Shown here: positions 49,701 through 55,700 of the stretch, one piece after another | Layout: each line of letters starts with the position of its first letter | How positions within the stretch are numbered: position 1 is the stretch's first letter | Source: Schistocephalus solidus | Lineage: Eukaryota; Platyhelminthes; Cestoda; Diphyllobothriidea; Diphyllobothriidae | Assembly (NCBI GenBank): GCA_017591395.1 | Contig: WEDG01005507.1 | Span: forward strand, 60,758-124,757 | Direction: 5' to 3' | Length of the DNA stretch: 64,000 bases | The notes under the pieces: model-generated | What the model was told of the DNA's origin: nothing | Database searches by the model: none | The model's input: only the letters and a program-made list of their open reading frames with translations | Program-made: the position numbers and the translations under genes

Positions 49701-52700
49701 CTAACCATAAAGACTATGAGGGCCAAGTAGCTATCCGTGGCTCATATGCCACCGTCAGTCGATCCTATGTTAACTCCTGGCTTTAAGGACTGTAGGTTCT
49801 AATGGCTTTCAGTTGGTCATTTAGGCAGACTCCCCAAGTATGTCCTTCAGGCAGGCAAGGCTGTGAACGCTGTTTCCACAATGTTGACTGATCTCAATTA
49901 AAGCCGATCTACTGTGCGTCTGGCACTCAAATAGCAGAGGGTTAGTCCAACTGATAATTAAATCCGCATTCCAACCTTGAACTGCTTCACCTGCGGTCGG
50001 CTGCATCTGATTACCGACAGCTACTAAATCAAAAGTGTTCACCCGATCTCCCTGCGTTGCTTTGGGTCGATTGTTGCGTCCTCTTCTGAGGACGTTTGCT
50101 CACTCTTGTTGCCTCTACCAGAGCTTAAAATGAATGATTTTTCCCTTTCAAGACCGTTTTTGTATCAATAGAGCTATTTTTCATGTTCGAATGATCGATT
50201 GGTCGCTTTTTCGGTCATTTAGAGTTGGTTTAAACCACTTCAGTTGCCTATAGCCTGTAATATTATGATCGTTCCTTAGGGGTTCACCTGTGTCCGTTCA
50301 TGTTTTCAGATTACAGGGTAAAACTCGGAATTCACAAATTTTTACATTCCACCTAATTTCTTATTTAAAACTGACCAAAGTAAATGTAGAAACTCTCGGC
50401 CGGGAGACTGGCGTCGTCAGAAGCGATTAAACTGTTCACTTCTCAGTTTGTTGTAACCTAGAAATATTTCAGTTGTTTTAAATAATTTGAACCCGCGTGC
50501 CAGAGGTAAGGAAATAACGATTATTTGCATAGTTAGTAAGCACTTTCCCCTATAATCCAGAGGCCAGACACTGTTCGATCCCGTCTGGTGACGTGCGTTT
50601 TCTAGTTGGATTAGTATTTTCACTTGTCACAGTTTATCGTACATAAAAATTTTTATCATTTCACTTTTGTCAACCGGCTTACGTAACGGGCCCGAACGAT
50701 ATGTAACAGCTAATGCACTGACAAGCGTTACCTGTTATTGTGTCTAGTGTACTCGGGTATCACCACTTGTATGCCTTTACCTCAGCGCCCCAAACCGTCG
50801 GTCAGGGAACCTTCGGTTTCCAGCCCAGCCAACAAACCGCTTCACCAGGAAGGCCAACGTCGCCTCAGCAGCAAGCGCCACCGCCTCATACCCCAAAGCA
50901 TGGCGCCGGCCGGGGTCACTTCGTCCCCCCTCCATCGGCGTCAACAGCTCCTGGCACTGGCGCTCGTCCTCGAGTTAGCAAAGATGCCTTTGCTGACTTG
51001 CTGGGTGACTTTGGCTCCGACTCCGGGAGTGTGGGTGGAGATCCGCACCAGCACGAACACAAGACTATTAGAGAGCTGCGTCGGATGAAGTTGGCTGAGA
51101 ATACAGATCCAGAATCGCTAAAGGTGTGTCCCTAGTCTCTTGACGTTCTCCTCTCATTTACCCTCTGTACGCGTCCTCGTCTGTGGCTTTGGGCGCTGCT
51201 CCTCATATTGTTTGTTTTGTGTGTGTGTGCGCGCAGATTCTCGAATGGGTGGAGGGTAAGGAGAGGAACGTGCGTGCCCTTCTCTGTACGCTGCCCTGCG
51301 TCCTATGGGAGGGAGTCCGTTGGTCGCAGATCAGCATGGCTGACGTGATGACTGTAAATCAAGTCAAACGCCAGTATCGCAACGCTGCGCGGGCTGTTCA
51401 CCCGGACAAGGTGTGTTCCCTGTGCTTCTCATCCCACACCCCACCCAAGCCTATTTTTAACTGCAGTTTCATGTATACCACGCATTTTCAAACCGCCTTC
51501 GCGTGACAATCGCAGTATTTGGATACTTTTTTTCCTCTCCAGCTGCAACATCGTGTGCCGTGCAAAGTTTGACGAAGGCAAAGGTGACGAAATATGCCGC
51601 AATATGCGCAATAAGTTCTAATGGCCATCCGTTCAACTGCCCGAGGTTTATTGCATATTAGCATTAAGACACCGGTCTGAGGCGATTCAATTTGAAATGT
51701 TAATCAAAACATAATGTTGATCAGACGTGCGTGTGAGCGTGGTGTGAGGGAAATTCTCCAGGCGACCGAGTTTCGATTACGGCGAAACCTCATCAAGCGT
51801 GATTGCGGCTGCACAGCATGGGACACTTGTCAGCCAAGTTGGGAGGCGAGGAGTATTTCCCTCACGGACTCTTGCTACAGCAGTGCGGGTGGATCACGTG
51901 ATTAAACCACGCATAGTTCTGGCCTTCTCGGTATGGTCGCGGATTCTGAATGGCGTGGGGACGCTCAGTCGTCACCCTAAGGGGGACCATAGATTCAGCC
52001 GTTGGATCCACCACATGGCCCGTGTACACCAGGTTATCTCCTTTGAACTCCGAGATATCTTATTTTACAGCCTCAGCAACCCTTTCGGTATATATTCAGC
52101 TGACGAGTTGTTAACTGTCTTTGAGTGCACCGAATGTACATGCATCCGCCACTCCGTGTAAAGTCAGGGATACAGCTTGAATTGGCATGCATACACAGTA
52201 TATTCTTAAATCGTCTAGATTGAATAGTAAATGCATTGACCTCATTTAAATGCAGTTAGCAACTCGGTGGTCAGCTGAACATATTGCGAGTTTCAGAGGG
52301 AACATACCGACAGAGACAAAGACGATGCCGAGATAGCTGCTGAGAACGGAAATAAGGTGCGTTAGCATTGCCATGGTAAGAACTGGTCAGGGAAATAACC
52401 CCATTCCTTCCCCCACACGACTGGGTCATGTCCCATGCTGTGAAGCCGTTTAACGAGGCTTTTATGTAGCCCAAACTCGTTCGTCTTGGCCACTTCCCTC
52501 GCCATGCCTATTTGCAGATCAACATTCCCGGGTTTTATTTGCATATCACGTTTAAGTGCCCCAGGCCGTTTTCTTATTGAACAGTTATTCTTTTTAATAT
52601 GCAATGACCGTGAGCGTCTAAGTATGAAATTAAAAAAATTTGATGGCGTCATCAATTTCTGTATATTTCGTCGCCTTTGGCTTGTTCCATTTTATTCGAC

Positions 52701-55700
52701 AAAACAGTCTCTAAACGTCTAAATGTTCTGTTGAGGCGATTTTGAAAACCCTCATATTAACACAAGCTATCACGCATCTGAGATGCTTCGGGAGCCGTTG
52801 GCTTCTTTGTAATTTGTCAAATTGTCTGTTGGTGAGGTCCAGGACGCCTCACTGCGGCAAAAACCAAGGTATCTGCAGGATTTGACTTATTCATGCAAAA
52901 TTTATATGCGTTAAAAAATGCCGAAATACGTTTTGAACAGATGCCTTTCGGCATCGCAGACAAAAAACTTCGAGTCGTAAAATGCTCCCCATGACCGCGA
53001 AATGCGTCTGGGTTTTTGAATCCAGTCTCCTCGTAAGGTAGTGACAACCATAGAGACAGTTTTGTCCGTTTCATTGTTTTTCTGCACTCAGTCGATTGAT
53101 CTGTGTGGATTAAGGCAGTCTCTTTGCAACGACCCCACAAGTGACTAGCATCCTCAAGTACGGTTTTGGTAGACATTTTCCGAGCCGTGCCACACTAAGA
53201 AGCATCGCTAAATGGATCAGAAAATGTGAGCACCTCCCAACAAATTTAAAACGCTGCACATATTTCGAAATCTCTGAACTGTTAACTTTTTCTTGGTTTA
53301 CATGATCTAAGATACTACTTTCTCAGAAGACCTAGCTTCCACAACATGCCTGTGATAAACGGTCCGTTCATTATTCGATTGGAGGCTTTTGTCCCTTAAT
53401 ATATGTTCGCATCAGTGTCATCTCTTGATTTTCCAGTCTACACAAGTCACTTTTGGCACCCAAGTTTATTGTAAACCTTTGTGTGTTTCTATGCGTGATC
53501 GGATCTAATGAAGCGATTGGAAGGGGACTTATGAAGGCATACAACCCGTTAGATTGACTCATACACGTCAGTTCGACCGTCGTAATCCGACGATGTCCAC
53601 CGTATTTTTCACAGAAGGGTGGTGCAGGGACGGTAACTTGTGCGCAAATTAGTTTTAAGTGATAGTGGCCTTGCACTGCAGCTACGGCATCTCTCCTACT
53701 CCCCCACCTGAGCCCGGTTTCATGACAGAGTCAAGGAGACCGCAGGCGAGAGCGGGCACAGGTGGTTGGCGCAGCCAGAGCCGGTCATGGGCCCGCCACC
53801 ACTCCAAGCTCGGATCCCTCGAAGTGGGAGGCCATATTAAGAAGGAACCATTGCAACCTGCCTCTCAGTCCGCCAGTCAACCATTCCGCACAAAACACAC
53901 ACTGGACTAACCACGCGGTCCGAGCTATCCCATCAGTTGCTGACCTTACAAGCCACGGCTTTTAGCGCACCGAGATAGTTTCAGGCGCGTCAGATTGTTT
54001 ATAGTGAGGAAAATGCGCTGAGCTGTCGACCTCACTCTCTCTCCCACCCCCACAATCAGATCACCGTTCGAGCAGGCCAGTTTACTGATGCTGCTGCTGA
54101 CATCGTCTACGCGTACTACGTACATGACTTGGACCCCCAAACACAATCACCAGGATTTCACACAACGGGATTAAACTGCTCATATCTCCTATGTGTTGGA
54201 TAGGCAGAGGTCACGTTAAGAAGGAGCCATCACAGCCTTGCTCTCAAACCACTAGTCAGCCCCTCCACACAACGTACGTTGTACTGACTGCGGGGTCTGG
54301 GTGTAATTGTCAGTTAACAACCTTCCAACCCACGGTGCTTTTCGTCCCGGGATATTCTCTAGCTCAGATCACACATACAACAGATGAGCCACATGGAGAA
54401 GGAGCTGAGGACCATACTTGCCTCTCAATCAGCTATGCAGACTGAGAGCATGTTGTTTGTGGTGTTGCGTTGGATCATGTGAGATGCAGAGGCTGATGAG
54501 GAGACATGTAGTGTTGTGGTATATCCGACGATGTTCTACCGCAGGTTTTCATAGAGACGCGTGAGACCTACTAGGCCCATGCGGTGTTTGAATGTGCGTG
54601 GGCAGTGCGGACAGTTGATTCGGGTGTGGTGGGTGTATGTTGGCGCTTTTGGCACTGGTTCGCCGGTCTCTGTGTGATGCATTCGCAATTGACCGACCAG
54701 GCCGATGCGTGAAGTGCACGTGTGGTGGCAATGAGCCCAAGATGGGTTGGGTGGTGCTGCGTCTGGGGGAGGTGGGGTCTCTGTTGCTTGTACTGGTAGT
54801 TGTGCTTATGGGTGGACTATGGGAAGTGTTGATGGGTGCATAAGATGTGCTAGATGTTTTGGCATCGTGGTGAATTCCGCTTTTGTGGATACGCATGGGA
54901 CTGATCAGGCCCCTTGCTGGGAATGTATGCGCATGGACAGTGAGGGCATTGGAGGCGGTAGTCTCTGCTGTGTGTTGGTGCTCCAGGCACTAGTTCGCCA
55001 GTCTCTGTGATGGATGTGTGAGGTGAATGTGCGATCGCAATGAAGGCAGGTTAGTACCGAGTGCTCATCACTGGTACTGGGGAGCGGTGGTGGTGGAGGT
55101 AGCGGGAGTGAGACAAGTGGTATTCGTCGCCTTGATCGGCACAGGAGATGGAGGAGGGAGGATGATGTCGGTGATCGTGGGCGGTGGGGCATCGCTGAAG
55201 TTGTTGTCAGTGGTTGGGGTGGTCGTCGTCGTGGTGTCTGAGGTGGTGTGGCAGAGGTTGATGTTGTGGGATTGTTGTTGCATTGAATTCGAAGATGTCC
55301 GACCAGGCCGATTCGCGCGCGGAATGTGCGTTGACTGCGTGGGCACGTTGGCAGGGCTTAGGCATTGGCGGCTGTAGAAGGCTGTCTTATTTGCAACGGT
55401 AGGGCAATAGACGTAGGTTTTGTGTAAATGGTTCTTTTCGACGAGCAGAGCGTTGATAGCTGCGTCGTGATCATCGAACCAGTCTTGGTGCTGATGACGT
55501 GCGCGGCCGAGGACATCCAGGGTAGTGGATTGGACGGTGTCCCTCAGCTGACACCAGCGATTCTCCACGGAGATTTCCGTGTCGGCGACTTGAAGGTTGG
55601 TTAGTCGGTTGGCCAGTTCGTTGCTGAAATGGAGAGGGTGAGCAGGCATATTCAACAAAATAGAATTCAACTTACCTCGGGGTCGTCTGCTTGGCTGCAG

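Noticed and set aside
50748..50785. Start of auxilin/GAK exon 11 at the AG at 50746-50747
   Set aside because: It gives the wrong frame relative to exon 10; the pyrimidine-rich acceptor before 50786 restores phase and the QxTxxFGF-type sequence.
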